DNA of 64,000 nucleotides from Oscillospiraceae bacterium (GCA_015067635.1 SVMA01000004.1:1-64000); one strand, 5' to 3'; numbered from the stretch's first letter, positions 31,685 through 41,203 are shown. Notes: generated by a model from the letters alone, not told the origin. Program-made: numbers and translations.

Positions 31685-33808
31685 ATGATTACTCGCAAAC
31701 AGTATCCCAACCATCGCATTTTTGAGATGGAAATCGGCGGCCGTACCTTTACCGTGGAAACCGGTAAGGTTGCAGAATTGGCCAACGCCGAATGCATCTG
31801 CCGTTACGGCGACACCGTGGTGCTTACAACCTGCACCTGCAATCCCATCCCCAAGTCCGGCATCGACTACTTCCCTCTGACCATCGAGTTTGAAGAGAGA
31901 ATGTACTCTGTGGGCCGTATTCCCGGCTCCTTCAACCGTCGGGAAGGAAAACCCTCCGAACGGGGCATCCTGAACAGCCGTATCATTGACCGTCCCATGC
32001 GTCCCCTCTTCGATGAGGAGCTGCGTAACGACACCGTTGTTACCTGTACCGTCATGGCCTGCGATGACGAGGCACCTGTGGAAGTGGTTGCTTCCCTGGG
32101 CGCATCCATTGCCATCGCTTCTTCCGACGTTCCCTGGAACGGACCCGTTGCTACCACCAACGTAGCTTACCTGAACGGTCAGTATATCGTAAACCCCTCT
32201 GCTGCTGAGCGTGACGCCTGCGAATGCTTCGTGTGCATCGCTTCCACCTTTGAGAAGGTGGTCATGATCGAGACCGAAGCCAACGAAGCTCCCGAAAACA
32301 TCGTTTATGAATGTATCCGTGTGGCCCACGAGACCAATATGGAGATCGTGAAGTTCATCAACGGCATCGTAGCAGAAATCGGCAAGCCCAAGTTCACCTT
32401 TGAAAAGGCCGCCGTAAACCACGATCTGCTGGATGATTTGATTGCCTACGGTCTGCCCCAGATCGAAAATGCGCTGGATACCGATGACAAGAACATCCGT
32501 GAGGAGCGCTTGACCGCTGCCCGTCTGGACTTCCAGGAGAAGTTCGGCGAGAAGTACGAGGATTTCGAGACCCACATTGAGGTCTGCCTGTACAAGATGC
32601 AGAAGAAGGTCGTCAAGAAGTGGCTGCTGGCCGGCAAGCGCGTGGATGGCCGCGGCATGGACGATATTCGTCCTCTGGATGCCGAGGTTGGCGTTCTGCC
32701 CCGTGTTCACGGTTCCGGTCTGTTCGCCCGCGGTCAGACGCAGGTTCTGTCCATCTGTACGCTGAATACCCTGTCCGCTGCTCAAAAGCTGGACACCATC
32801 TATGCAGAAGAAACCAAGCGGTATATCCATCACTACAACTTCCCCGCTTTCTCCACCGGTGAGGCCCGTGCTGCCCGCAGCACCTCCCGCCGTGAGATCG
32901 GTCACGGCGCTTTGGCTGAAAAGGCTCTGCTGCCTGTGATCCCCTCCGTTGAGGAGTTCCCCTACGCGATCCGCGTGGTGTCCGAAGTGCTGTCCTCCAA
33001 CGGCTCCACTTCTCAGGGCTCTATCTGTGGCTCTACGCTGGCTTTGATGGATGCCGGTGTTCCCATTAAGCGTCCTGTTGCCGGTATCTCTTGCGGCTTG
33101 ATCACCGATAACGAAACCGGTGTATGGAGAACCTTCACCGATATTCAGGGTGTTGAGGACTTCCACGGTGAAATGGACTTTAAGGTTGCCGGTACCACCG
33201 AGGGTGTTACCGCCATTCAGATGGACCTGAAGAACAAGGGCCTGACCATGGAAATTATCGCTGACGCTCTGGAGCGCTGCCGTGTTGCCCGTCTGCAGAT
33301 CCTGGAAGAGGTCATGCTCAAGGCAATTCCTGCACCCCGTGAAGAGGTTTCCGAGTTTGCTCCCAAGATGATCAGCATGACCATCCCCGTGGACAAGATC
33401 CGCGAGGTCATCGGCTCCGGCGGCAAGACCATTCAGAAGATCTGTGCCGATACCGGTGCCAAGGTGGACATTGAGGATGATGGCAGCGTATTCATCTCCG
33501 CAGTGGATTCCGCCGCTGCTCTGGCCGCAAAGAAGATGGTGGACGATATCTGCTTCGTTCCCGAGGTTGGCAAGCTGTACTACGGCAAGGTCGTTCGCAT
33601 CCTGCCCATCGGCGCATTCGTGGAAATTGCCCCCGGCCATGACGGAATGGTGCACATTTCCAAGCTGGAAAACCGCCGTGTGGAAAAGGTTGAGGACGTT
33701 CTGAATCTGGGCGATATGACCTGGGTGAAGTTCATGGGCTTTGACGAGAAGGGCCGTGCAAACTTCAGCCGCAAGGATGCCCTGAAGGAAATCGAAGGTC
33801 AGGAATAA
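31685..33808 (+). CDS. pnp: Polyribonucleotide nucleotidyltransferase (PNPase)
   Basis: A 707-aa phosphorolytic 3'-5' exoribonuclease. First RNase PH-like domain (GRTFTVETGKVAELANAECICRYGDTVVLTT), helical linker, second RNase PH domain with catalytic GSSTSQGSICGSTLALMDAGVPI-like region, KH domain (IREVIGSGGKTIQKICADTGAKVDIEDDG, about 564-592) and S1 domain (YYGKVVRILPIGAFVEIAPGHDGMVHISKL, about 624-653). ATG follows CAGGAGGTAAACAA. It is monocistronic or read through from rpsO; a strong terminator follows. Confidence 0.97.
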   Translation: MITRKQYPNHRIFEMEIGGRTFTVETGKVAELANAECICRYGDTVVLTTCTCNPIPKSGIDYFPLTIEFEERMYSVGRIPGSFNRREGKPSERGILNSRIIDRPMRPLFDEELRNDTVVTCTVMACDDEAPVEVVASLGASIAIASSDVPWNGPVATTNVAYLNGQYIVNPSAAERDACECFVCIASTFEKVVMIETEANEAPENIVYECIRVAHETNMEIVKFINGIVAEIGKPKFTFEKAAVNHDLLDDLIAYGLPQIENALDTDDKNIREERLTAARLDFQEKFGEKYEDFETHIEVCLYKMQKKVVKKWLLAGKRVDGRGMDDIRPLDAEVGVLPRVHGSGLFARGQTQVLSICTLNTLSAAQKLDTIYAEETKRYIHHYNFPAFSTGEARAARSTSRREIGHGALAEKALLPVIPSVEEFPYAIRVVSEVLSSNGSTSQGSICGSTLALMDAGVPIKRPVAGISCGLITDNETGVWRTFTDIQGVEDFHGEMDFKVAGTTEGVTAIQMDLKNKGLTMEIIADALERCRVARLQILEEVMLKAIPAPREEVSEFAPKMISMTIPVDKIREVIGSGGKTIQKICADTGAKVDIEDDGSVFISAVDSAAALAAKKMVDDICFVPEVGKLYYGKVVRILPIGAFVEIAPGHDGMVHISKLENRRVEKVEDVLNLGDMTWVKFMGFDEKGRANFSRKDALKEIEGQE

Positions 33809-33817
33809 TGATACAAA

Positions 33818-33848
33818 AACAGCACTGCTTTTGCAGTGCTGTTTTTTC
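33818..33848 (+). terminator. Intrinsic terminator after pnp
   Basis: AACAGCACTGC-TTTT-GCAGTGCTGTT followed by TTTT; it lies between convergent pnp and the membrane-protein gene. Confidence 0.9.
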
Positions 33849-33859
33849 GTGTGTTAAAA

Positions 33860-34333
33860 TCAGGTTTCTTCCTGTACGTCTTTTTCAGGCTTTTCATCCA
33901 TGGCGTTTTGCTTTGCTGCGGGAGTTTTCGGACGTCTCAGCACCCAGAAGCAGCCCAGCGCTGCAAAGGTGTAAAGGAAGCCCAAATTGGTGATATAATC
34001 GTCAATCTTTTCGATGAGCGCATACACGCTGCAAAAAGAAGCCCAGGGGGTTGCGCCCTCATACGCGCGCATAATGGCGATGGTCCAGTTAACGCGATCC
34101 GCCAGATAGATGGAGCATGCCATTAAAATCAGGCAGATCACCAAACTGGTATTGCTCAGCTTTCCACCGAAAAAGTAGCAGAACCGCAGGGTCAGCACGG
34201 CCATTGCCACACCGGCAATCGCGGAAAAAACCCGGGCTTGTCCCAGCAAAATAATCGCACCGCTGCCCAGCAATGCACCAACCAGCGCACCCAAGATGCC
34301 CAACCAAAAATTACGTTTCTTTTCCTTTGCCAT
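33860..34333 (-). CDS. Small multi-pass membrane protein of unknown function
   Basis: A 157-aa protein not recognised as a named family. A short basic N-terminus (MAKEKKRNF) is followed by four predicted TM helices (about 9-31, 35-56, 60-80 and 113-130) and a charged C-terminal tail (RRPKTPAAKQNAMDEKPEKDVQEET). The ATG follows CAGGAGGCTGTTTT. A clear sigma-A promoter sits at 34361-34389, and a 0A-box-like TTTTGTCGAAA lies farther up at about 34448. Being next to spoIIE on the same strand may hint at a sporulation context; function is not inferred. Confidence 0.75.
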   Translation of the reverse strand: MAKEKKRNFWLGILGALVGALLGSGAIILLGQARVFSAIAGVAMAVLTLRFCYFFGGKLSNTSLVICLILMACSIYLADRVNWTIAIMRAYEGATPWASFCSVYALIEKIDDYITNLGFLYTFAALGCFWVLRRPKTPAAKQNAMDEKPEKDVQEET

Positions 34334-34360
34334 AAAACAGCCTCCTGATAGATTGCATTC

Positions 34361-34389
34361 AGTGTACCATTTTCGGCAAAAAAAGTCAA
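34361..34389 (-). promoter_or_regulatory. Sigma-A promoter of the small membrane-protein gene
   Basis: Minus strand TTGACT, 17 nt, TACACT, 27 nt upstream of ATG 34333. Confidence 0.75.
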
Positions 34390-34446
34390 TTCCCTGGAAA
34401 AAGCTCTAAATATTGTGGTTTTTCGTGATTTTTATCTCCTACATCT

Positions 34447-34458
34447 TGTGTTTCGACA
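34447..34458 (-). promoter_or_regulatory. Possible Spo0A box
   Basis: Minus strand reads AATTTTGTCGAAAC, containing the 0A consensus TGTCGAA exactly. It is 58 nt above the -35 of the downstream membrane-protein gene and just after the spoIIE stop. Binding is unproven; a 7-mer can occur by chance. Confidence 0.35.
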
Positions 34459-34481
34459 AAATTCGCGGGAATTTTGTTGTA

Positions 34482-36407
34482 TTATACAGGTGCGGCACCG
34501 GCATGCAGACGCACCACAGCGACAGTTGCGTCATCCGTACTGACCGCCTGACTGCTCCGGAGAATTTCATCCGCCAGCTCCCCACTGGTGGATTCCGTAT
34601 CCATCCAAACCCGGCGCAGGGACTCCTCTCCCCCTGCACCGTCGCTGAGCAGTACCAGCGTTTCCCCCCTGCGCAGGGACAGCCGTTCCACCGTTTCCCT
34701 TCCGTCCGTTACGGACAGACCCGGAGGCGGTGTGGCTGTCCCAATTTTTATGATTTCCCCGTGGGAGATCACATAGGACGGTGCCGCACCCCACTTATAG
34801 ATGGTCACCTTGCCGGTGTCCAGACGCAATTCTGCCAGATCCAGCGTCACTGCTCCGGCCTGACCCTGTAATGCACACAGGCTGTTGATGCTGCGCAGCG
34901 CATACGCCGCAGGATATCCGGAGGAAAGCAGACGCCGAAGCATGGTGCTGACCTGACCGGCGGAACGAGAAGCTTCCGGTCCGGTGCCCATCCCGTCACA
35001 CAGCAGAATATAATACCGGCAGGCAATTCCTGCGAACCACAAGCACCGGTCTCCGTTATCCCGGGTTTTTCCCACAGAACAGGATGCCACCTCTGGCTGA
35101 AATACTGCCCGGGGTGGGGCTCTGTGCTGGGCCAGTTCATCGGACAGATCCTGCAAATAATCAGATAAAAAGTGATATTGCTGTCCCACGGCTGTGCGGT
35201 ATTCCCCCTGCCGATCCCTGTCCGCCCGAATGGCACGAAGCTGCTCCTGACTGCGGCGCAGTTCCATTAAGAGCCGTCCGGATTTTCGACAGCCTCCCAA
35301 CAGATCACTGCCGTTGCCCAGCGGTCTGTGGAGAATGGACGGAGAAAGTTGTGCCGGCTGCTCTCTGCAATTTTTTCTGCAGGGACAACTTCCGCAAGCG
35401 CGTTCCGCCGCCCGGGCAATCAGGGCTTGTTCATCAATGGGATTTTCCTGGGTGTCCAATATCATATTTTCCATTTGCCGCAGTACCGAAGCCGCCAATT
35501 CCAAATGCACCTGAGCCGGTCCCATTTCACTGCGTCGGTTCGGAAGGGCGGTCTGTTTCGGCAGAAGCAACGCTCCCACAGAGCCAATGAGCAGTCCCGG
35601 CGCCGGTGTAAGATCCCAGGTGCCGCAAATTCCCATCACCACGAAATAAAGAAATGCTGGTGCGATATATTTCATAAGCGAGCGTCTTCCCGGAATCAGA
35701 CGCACCATATACGCAAGGGAAAGTACTGCGGTCATTGGCGTTGGCGTTACCTGTGCCAAATCCAAAGCCAGTCCTGCCAATGCTGCCGCAGGAAAAGCTC
35801 CCACTACTGCCAATGCGCCGGCCGCGATATATCCGAAGGACAGATACGGCACGGGTGCTACCTGTGCCAGACACAGCACCGCCAGACCGTAGACCAGCCA
35901 GTTTACCACCGGATCCCGCCGTTCCATGGCGTAACAAAATACGCCTGTGGTGCCGGCCGCCATGGCGACCTGCAATATGTAAAAGGGTACGGGAGGTCCG
36001 TTCATGCCATAATACTGGAACAGTAAACCGGTCACCGATACAATTAAGGTGGCAATCGCCGGCATCAACAGCGGCGCCTCCTGCCGGATCCTCTTTTCCT
36101 GCAGCAAAAGTGCCGCGGAAAGCCCCAGGGCCGCCCATACCACGCCCACAGCTCCGTTGCTTCTCCAAAACAGCAAATATCCCAGGCAGCTGCCGCAGGC
36201 TGTTAAAACTGACGCCCAGCCGGTCTGGGCGCAAATCAGTCCCAAAGCAACCGGCTGTAAATAGTGTCCCAGACTGGCCGCACTGCCAAAAAATCCCGCC
36301 AGTAAGTACCCACCGCCCTGCAGTAAAGCGTGAATTCTGGGGTTTGCCGCCCAACGGCGCATAAACCGCTGTCCCCGTCGGACATATACCCCGATCGTCA
36401 CCATCAT
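34482..36407 (-). CDS. spoIIE: Stage II sporulation protein E (PP2C phosphatase)
   Basis: A 641-aa protein, shorter than B. subtilis SpoIIE (827 aa). The N-terminal half (about 20-300) is a string of about ten hydrophobic helices. A central region with Cys-rich ERACGSCPCRKNCREQP follows, then a C-terminal PP2C/SpoIIE domain: YILLCDGMGTGPEASRSAGQV, LVLLSDGAGG and STDDATVAVV with metal-binding Asp residues. It dephosphorylates SpoIIAA-P to free sigma-F in the forespore. Start is ATG 36407 (next Met 36404) behind AAAGGA; the longer ORF lacks a site. The missing length is mainly in the central region. Confidence 0.92.
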   Translation of the reverse strand: MMVTIGVYVRRGQRFMRRWAANPRIHALLQGGGYLLAGFFGSAASLGHYLQPVALGLICAQTGWASVLTACGSCLGYLLFWRSNGAVGVVWAALGLSAALLLQEKRIRQEAPLLMPAIATLIVSVTGLLFQYYGMNGPPVPFYILQVAMAAGTTGVFCYAMERRDPVVNWLVYGLAVLCLAQVAPVPYLSFGYIAAGALAVVGAFPAAALAGLALDLAQVTPTPMTAVLSLAYMVRLIPGRRSLMKYIAPAFLYFVVMGICGTWDLTPAPGLLIGSVGALLLPKQTALPNRRSEMGPAQVHLELAASVLRQMENMILDTQENPIDEQALIARAAERACGSCPCRKNCREQPAQLSPSILHRPLGNGSDLLGGCRKSGRLLMELRRSQEQLRAIRADRDRQGEYRTAVGQQYHFLSDYLQDLSDELAQHRAPPRAVFQPEVASCSVGKTRDNGDRCLWFAGIACRYYILLCDGMGTGPEASRSAGQVSTMLRRLLSSGYPAAYALRSINSLCALQGQAGAVTLDLAELRLDTGKVTIYKWGAAPSYVISHGEIIKIGTATPPPGLSVTDGRETVERLSLRRGETLVLLSDGAGGEESLRRVWMDTESTSGELADEILRSSQAVSTDDATVAVVRLHAGAAPV

Positions 36408-36439
36408 TCGTACCACATTCCTTTCCCGTTGATAGTAAA

Positions 36440-36473
36440 ATCCTATCATGAAGCATGTGGGATTTTTTGTCAA
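36440..36473 (-). promoter_or_regulatory. Putative Spo0A-type spoIIE promoter with 22-nt spacer
   Basis: Minus strand TTGACA, 22 nt, TAGGAT. No good -10 sits at the normal 17 nt. The -35 overlaps TTTTGTCAAAA (read on the plus strand), one mismatch from the 0A box TGTCGAA. B. subtilis spoIIE and spoIIG have 21-22 nt spacers activated by Spo0A. Confidence 0.45.
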
Positions 36474-36496
36474 AATCTGTGCTGTGATAAAGTTTC

Positions 36497-36525
36497 TTGC
36501 ATCATGGGCAAAGAGGGTGTATAAT
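36497..36525 (+). promoter_or_regulatory. Sigma-A promoter of prfA
   Basis: TTGCAT, 17 nt, TATAAT, 31 nt upstream of ATG 36557. Confidence 0.75.
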
Positions 36526-36556
36526 AATAGCAAATTCATTGGATTGAGGAATGATT

Positions 36557-37615
36557 ATGCGCGATAAACTACGCAGTCTGGCTGACCGCTATGAGGAGCT
36601 CTGCTACAAATCGGAGCAGGCGGATTTTTATGCCGACCCAAAAAAGGCCGCCAAACTCCTGCGGGAGAAAAATGATCTGGAACCCATCGTTACGACTTTT
36701 TCTTCCTACAACGCCGCCCTGCAGGAAATGGACGATGCTTTGGAGCTGATGAGCGAGCCGGATATGAAGGATTTTTGTCAGGAGGCTTATCAGCAGGCCA
36801 AGGAAAAAAGCGAGGTGCTCTATCGCCAGCTGCAGATCCTGCTCCTGCCCAAAGACCCCAACGATGAAAAGAATGTTATTGTGGAGATCCGCGGCGGTGT
36901 GGGCGGTGAAGAAAGTGCCCTGTTTGCCCACAGCCTGTTTCGGATGTACTCCATGTATGCCGCTGCCAAGGGCTGGAAAATTGAACTGATGAACTATAAC
37001 GAAACAGAACTGGGCGGTGTCAAGGAAGCGGATTTTGTCATTTCCGGTCAGGGTGCCTACTCCCGGATGAAGTATGAATCCGGTGTCCATCGGGTTCAGC
37101 GGGTACCGGAAACGGAATCCGGCGGACGGGTCCACACCTCTACGGCAACCGTTGCCGTTTTGCCGGAAATGGAAGAGGTGGATGTGCAGATAAACCCCGC
37201 GGATATTGAAATGCAGGTGTACCGTGCCAGCGGTGCAGGCGGTCAGCACGTAAACAAGACCTCCTCTGCGGTGCGGCTCATCCACAAGCCCAGCGGCATT
37301 GTGGTTGCCTGTCAGGAGGAACGGAGTCAGCAGCAAAACCGGGAAAAATGCATGCGGATGCTGGCTTCCAAATTGTATGAGATCGAACAGGAAAAGCTCT
37401 CCTCCGAGGTCACCGGCATGCGGCGCAGTCAGGTGGGAAGCGGCATGCGAAACGAGCGAATCCGCACCTACAATTTCCCTCAGGGACGGGTGACGGATCA
37501 CCGAATCGGTCTGACGCTGTACAAAATCGATGCAGTGATGGACGGTGGGCTTGACGAGATCATCGACGGTCTTGCCACCGCCGACCAGGCAGAAAAGCTA
37601 AAAAATGCGCAATAG
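36557..37615 (+). CDS. prfA: Peptide chain release factor 1
   Basis: A 352-aa protein. The GGQ catalytic loop lies in YRASGAGGQHVNKTSSAVRLIHKPSGIVV, and the RF1 codon-recognition PxT is PET in QRVPETESGGRVHTSTATVAVLPE. It terminates at UAA/UAG. ATG 36557 is preferred because GAGGA sits 6 nt upstream; the track's ATG 36551 abuts that site. Genes tsaE, tsaB and upp follow on the same strand. Confidence 0.96.
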   Translation: MRDKLRSLADRYEELCYKSEQADFYADPKKAAKLLREKNDLEPIVTTFSSYNAALQEMDDALELMSEPDMKDFCQEAYQQAKEKSEVLYRQLQILLLPKDPNDEKNVIVEIRGGVGGEESALFAHSLFRMYSMYAAAKGWKIELMNYNETELGGVKEADFVISGQGAYSRMKYESGVHRVQRVPETESGGRVHTSTATVAVLPEMEEVDVQINPADIEMQVYRASGAGGQHVNKTSSAVRLIHKPSGIVVACQEERSQQQNREKCMRMLASKLYEIEQEKLSSEVTGMRRSQVGSGMRNERIRTYNFPQGRVTDHRIGLTLYKIDAVMDGGLDEIIDGLATADQAEKLKNAQ

Positions 37616-37635
37616 CCTTCCCCTGGGGGAAGGCT
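37614..37635 (+). repeat. Solo hairpin tip related to family B element
   Basis: AGCCTTCCCC-TG-GGGGAAGGCT, directly after the prfA stop, matching the terminal hairpin of the 28706 element. It has no long U tract, so it may be a relic or an mRNA processing/stability hairpin. Confidence 0.6.
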
Positions 37636-37648
37636 TTGGAGGAAGCTT

Positions 37649-38086
37649 ATGGAATTTATCACCCGCAGTCCCGAGGAAACGGAAGCCTTGGGAGAAAAAC
37701 TGGGAAAATTACTGACAGCCGGTACTGTCCTTGCCTACCGCGGGGATCTGGGCGCTGGGAAAACCGCCTTCACCCGGGGTCTTGCCCGGGGTCTGGGTTA
37801 TACCCAGCAGGTCACCAGCCCTACCTATACCATCGTCAATGAATATCTTGGCGGCAGACTCCCCCTGTTTCATTTCGACATGTACCGACTGCGTTGTGCA
37901 GAGGAGCTTTTCGACATCGGCTGGGACGATTATCTGGACCGAAACGGCATTTGCGCCGTGGAATGGAGCGAAAATGTGACGAATGCTCTGGAAAATCCCA
38001 TCACCGTCACCATTGCAAAATTGGACGAAAATACCCGCCACATTACCGTAGAAGGGAGCGAAAACCATGCTCTTGCTGGCCTTTGA
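37649..38086 (+). CDS. tsaE: tRNA t6A biosynthesis ATPase TsaE
   Basis: A 145-aa P-loop protein: AYRGDLGAGKTAFTRGLARGLGY (Walker A, about 29-51), VTSPTYTIVNEYLGGRLPLFHFDMYRL (switch/Walker B region, about 54-80) and IGWDDYLDRNGICAVEWSENV. It works with TsaB and TsaD to make N6-threonylcarbamoyladenosine 37. Strong TTTGGAGGAAGCTT ribosome binding site. The end overlaps tsaB by 20 nt. Confidence 0.95.
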   Translation: MEFITRSPEETEALGEKLGKLLTAGTVLAYRGDLGAGKTAFTRGLARGLGYTQQVTSPTYTIVNEYLGGRLPLFHFDMYRLRCAEELFDIGWDDYLDRNGICAVEWSENVTNALENPITVTIAKLDENTRHITVEGSENHALAGL

Positions 38087-38771
38087 AACCTCCGCCAAGG
38101 CAGCTTCCGTTGCCTTGTTTGAAGAAAACGCCCTGTTGGGTGAGCAATATCAGAATACCGGCATGACCCACAGCCAGACCCTGCTGGTCATGGCGCAGGA
38201 GCTGCTGACGCAATGCGGAAAAGAGCCCCGGGAGGTAACGGCCGTTGCCGTTGCCAACGGTCCCGGCTCCTTTACCGGTGTGCGCATCGGTGTTGCCGCC
38301 GCCAAGGGTCTTGCCTGGGGTAATGAAATCCCTGTTTACGGTGTGTCCACGCTGGAGGCGATGGCTCTGGGTCTGGGTGTTTGGGATGGCTATGTATGTC
38401 CTGTTATGGATGCAAGAAGAAATCAGGTATATAACGCACTGTTTTATGTAAACCAAGGTGCCCTGACCCGTCAGTCTCCTGACCGGGCGATTGCCCTTTC
38501 CGATTTGGAAGCGGAACTTAAAACGCTGGAAAAGCCCATCTTTTTGGTTGGCGATGGCAGTATTTTGTGTTATAATACCTTGAAAGAGGCCGTTCCTCAG
38601 CTGATTTTGCCGCCGGAAAACCGTATGCACCAGCGGGCAGTAGGTGTGGGACTTGCGGCCTTGATGCAGGAACATGCAGACGATCCGGCAACCCTTGTCC
38701 CCAATTACCTGCGCTTAAGCCAGGCCGAACGGGAACGGAACGAAAAAATACAAAAGAACAAAGGAGAATAA
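38067..38771 (+). CDS. tsaB: tRNA t6A biosynthesis protein TsaB
   Basis: A 234-aa ASKHA-fold protein: [34 protein letters not shown] and [41 protein letters not shown] are the classic YeaZ motifs; [17 protein letters not shown] follows. It is the scaffold partner of TsaD. Translation is coupled to tsaE (20-nt overlap). The rimI and tsaD genes that often follow are absent here; upp comes next. Confidence 0.95.
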   Translation: MLLLAFETSAKAASVALFEENALLGEQYQNTGMTHSQTLLVMAQELLTQCGKEPREVTAVAVANGPGSFTGVRIGVAAAKGLAWGNEIPVYGVSTLEAMALGLGVWDGYVCPVMDARRNQVYNALFYVNQGALTRQSPDRAIALSDLEAELKTLEKPIFLVGDGSILCYNTLKEAVPQLILPPENRMHQRAVGVGLAALMQEHADDPATLVPNYLRLSQAERERNEKIQKNKGE

Positions 38772-38773
38772 TC

Positions 38774-39403
38774 ATGGCATCTGTTCATATTTTAGACCAC
38801 CCCCTGATCCAGCACAAGCTGGCAATTTTGCGGAACGAAAAAACCGGTGTTAAGGAATTTCGGGAGTTAGTTAGCGAAATCGCAGGACTGATGTGCTACG
38901 AGGCTACCCGTAATTTGCCCACCGAAGAGGTTTGCGTGAAAACTCCCGTGGCAGTTGCCAAATGTCGCATGCTGTCCGGTAAAAAGCTGGCGATTGTGCC
39001 GGTGCTTCGGGCAGGCTTGGGCATGGTAGACAGCATGGTGGACCTGATCCCCTCGGCAAAGATCGGCCACATTGGTCTCTATCGGGATCCTGAGACCCAT
39101 CAGCCTGTGGAATATTACTGCAAGCTGCCGGAAGACATTGAAAACCGCGTGGTTTTCGTGGTGGATCCCATGCTGGCAACCGGCGGAAGTGCCGTCGCCG
39201 CCATTGATTTTCTCAAAGCAAAGGGCTGCCGCAACATCATCATGATGAATATTATCGGCTGTCCGGAGGGTGTACAGGCCGTACAAGCTGCCCATCCCGA
39301 TGTAGAGCTTTACCTGGCCGCAGTGGATGAAAAGCTGAACGACCACGCCTATATTATTCCCGGTCTGGGCGATGCCGGAGACCGTATCTTCGGAACAAAA
39401 TAA
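38774..39403 (+). CDS. upp: Uracil phosphoribosyltransferase
   Basis: A 209-aa pyrimidine-salvage enzyme (uracil + PRPP to UMP). [42 protein letters not shown] opens the protein; [12 protein letters not shown], the PRPP loop [20 protein letters not shown] and the C-terminal [14 protein letters not shown] are diagnostic. ATG follows AAAGGAGAATAATC, 2 nt after tsaB. A terminator follows. Confidence 0.97.
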   Translation: MASVHILDHPLIQHKLAILRNEKTGVKEFRELVSEIAGLMCYEATRNLPTEEVCVKTPVAVAKCRMLSGKKLAIVPVLRAGLGMVDSMVDLIPSAKIGHIGLYRDPETHQPVEYYCKLPEDIENRVVFVVDPMLATGGSAVAAIDFLKAKGCRNIIMMNIIGCPEGVQAVQAAHPDVELYLAAVDEKLNDHAYIIPGLGDAGDRIFGTK

Positions 39404-39420
39404 TTCACAAGGAACATATA

Positions 39421-39455
39421 AAGCGGACAGACGATTGCCTGTCCGCTTAATTTTT
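39421..39455. terminator. Bidirectional intrinsic terminator (upp / M3 lipoprotein gene)
   Basis: AAGCGGACAG-ACGATTGC-CTGTCCGCTT followed by AATTTTT; it lies between convergent genes and overlaps the stop region of the minus-strand gene. Confidence 0.88.
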
Positions 39456-41070
39456 ATATCATTTGCTCCAAGGTTTTGCGTACTGTAGCCACCCGGTTGG
39501 GAGCAAAGGGGCTTTCCAGGCCGGCTTCTTCCACAAAGGAAAGGAAATATATTTGGGTGGTGGACAATTCCTTTTTATACAGCTCCAGACCCTTACCGGC
39601 CTGAGACTGCTCCAGCTGATACAGCTGGAAGGCCACATCGTTACTCACCACGTAGCTGAGGATGTACATGGGATCTGTAAAGAAATGTCCAATGAGCACA
39701 AAATCCCGGCTGTCCCAGCCCCATACAGGAAATCCGAAGGCGGTTCCCACCTCTTCATAGATTTTCAGCACATTCTCTACCGTCAGCTCGTCGCCCTTCA
39801 GCTGGTAGACCCGATGCTCAAAAAGGGCAAATGCCGATTGCTCCACATACAACTGCAGGCAGTCTGCCAGTTTCATTTGGGTTAACCCACTGCCGTTTTT
39901 TCCGTAAAACAGGCTCAGATATTCCATCCCCTGAGAGAACACCTCGGCAATATCCACGCAGGAAATACTGCCGGCATAATCCTGACAGAAATGTCCAAAC
40001 TCATGGGCAAAGGTCAATTTGTCCTGTTCGCTGGCGGTGGGATTGACAAAAACATAGGGAACCTGATAGTCCATCAGATAAACTTCAAAGGAGCCGTCAT
40101 ATTTTTTATCGCTGTAGGTAAGGTCATAAAGGTCGGACTTGGCCATGAGGGTAAAGGCGTTTTCGATAGAGCCACCCATGGCTTCCGCACAGGAGCGCAC
40201 ATAGGTATAGGTCTCCTTTTCACTGCAATAGCGGTTGCTGCCGCCCCATTGATTCATCACCATTTCCTTATAAAGGGGCACCAGTTCTTTTTCCACATCC
40301 AGCAAATACTGCTCTGCCTGTGCAGGTGTGTAATCCCGATAGTGGTAGAATTCAAAGGCAAAGGTGGCGTAATCTGCGTAGCCTGCATAGGCGGCAATTT
40401 CCTGACGCAAAGCAATCAGCTCCACATATAACTCTGCCATTTGGGTGCCGTAGATTTGGAAATACGCATCCGAATAATAGGAAACAGCTTGTGCCTGGGT
40501 GCACAAATCGTAGTATTCCTCCTCCAGGACGGCTTCCCGGTTCATTAAGGATGTAAAGGTTTCGTCCCACAGGGTCTCCCCAACGTAGCTGTCAAAGAAG
40601 CCCTCACCGAAGGATTCATCCTTTTCCAGTTCGTCCTTCAGCGGACAGGCCGCCAGGGCATACAGCAGCTCTTCCAACGCCGCCTCCGCAGTTCCGGCGT
40701 TTTGGGCGCAGAAGCTGTATTCTCCTTCCCATTTGCTGTCGGTCATGTCCGTAAAGTAGTAAATGGTTGCCAAATTGTAATTGGTATAGAAGCTGTTATA
40801 CAGTCCGTAAAAGTTCAGCACCTGCTCCAAGAGCACCTGCACGTCCGTTTCAGTTTTCGCGTTTTCACAGCAAGCCTGCAAATCCGCTTCCATCCGGTCC
40901 ATATCCGGACGCGTATACTCCATATCGGAAAATCGGACAGCGGCTTCCGCGCCGATGTTGCCCACAAGGTCATTGAGCTGGTCGTTTATCTCCTGCAGGT
41001 TCGGCAGCCGACAGCCGCTGAACAGCAGCACCACTGCCAATAACCATACAATCCATTTTTGTCTTCGCAT
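39454..41070 (-). CDS. M3-family zinc metallopeptidase lipoprotein
   Basis: A 538-aa protein; ATG 41070 after AAAAAGGAGGGATTCTC, not the longer ORF. The N-terminus is a lipoprotein signal (MRRQKWIVWLLAVVLLFSGC; lipobox LFSGC). Helical region about 30-330, then LTFAHEFGHFCQDYAG (HExxH zinc site) and EVFSQGMEYLSLFYG (third-ligand helix), the arrangement of M3/oligoendopeptidase-F peptidases. A surface-anchored oligopeptidase for peptide nutrition or turnover is likely. Length is slightly under PepF (about 600 aa). Confidence 0.88.
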   Translation of the reverse strand: MRRQKWIVWLLAVVLLFSGCRLPNLQEINDQLNDLVGNIGAEAAVRFSDMEYTRPDMDRMEADLQACCENAKTETDVQVLLEQVLNFYGLYNSFYTNYNLATIYYFTDMTDSKWEGEYSFCAQNAGTAEAALEELLYALAACPLKDELEKDESFGEGFFDSYVGETLWDETFTSLMNREAVLEEEYYDLCTQAQAVSYYSDAYFQIYGTQMAELYVELIALRQEIAAYAGYADYATFAFEFYHYRDYTPAQAEQYLLDVEKELVPLYKEMVMNQWGGSNRYCSEKETYTYVRSCAEAMGGSIENAFTLMAKSDLYDLTYSDKKYDGSFEVYLMDYQVPYVFVNPTASEQDKLTFAHEFGHFCQDYAGSISCVDIAEVFSQGMEYLSLFYGKNGSGLTQMKLADCLQLYVEQSAFALFEHRVYQLKGDELTVENVLKIYEEVGTAFGFPVWGWDSRDFVLIGHFFTDPMYILSYVVSNDVAFQLYQLEQSQAGKGLELYKKELSTTQIYFLSFVEEAGLESPFAPNRVATVRKTLEQMI

Positions 41071-41203
41071 GAGAATCCCTCCTTTTTCAAGGATATCACA
41101 GAAAGGTCGGGATTGCAACAGGTTTCCCCTTTCTTCCAGTGATGAATAAAATTCCCCCACTTGGCAAACAATACCTCCGAACACCAATCCAAGGAGGTTT
41201 ACT

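Noticed and set aside
31565-33655. 696-aa minus-strand ORF opposite pnp
   Set aside because: Antisense shadow of PNPase; composition unlike a real protein.
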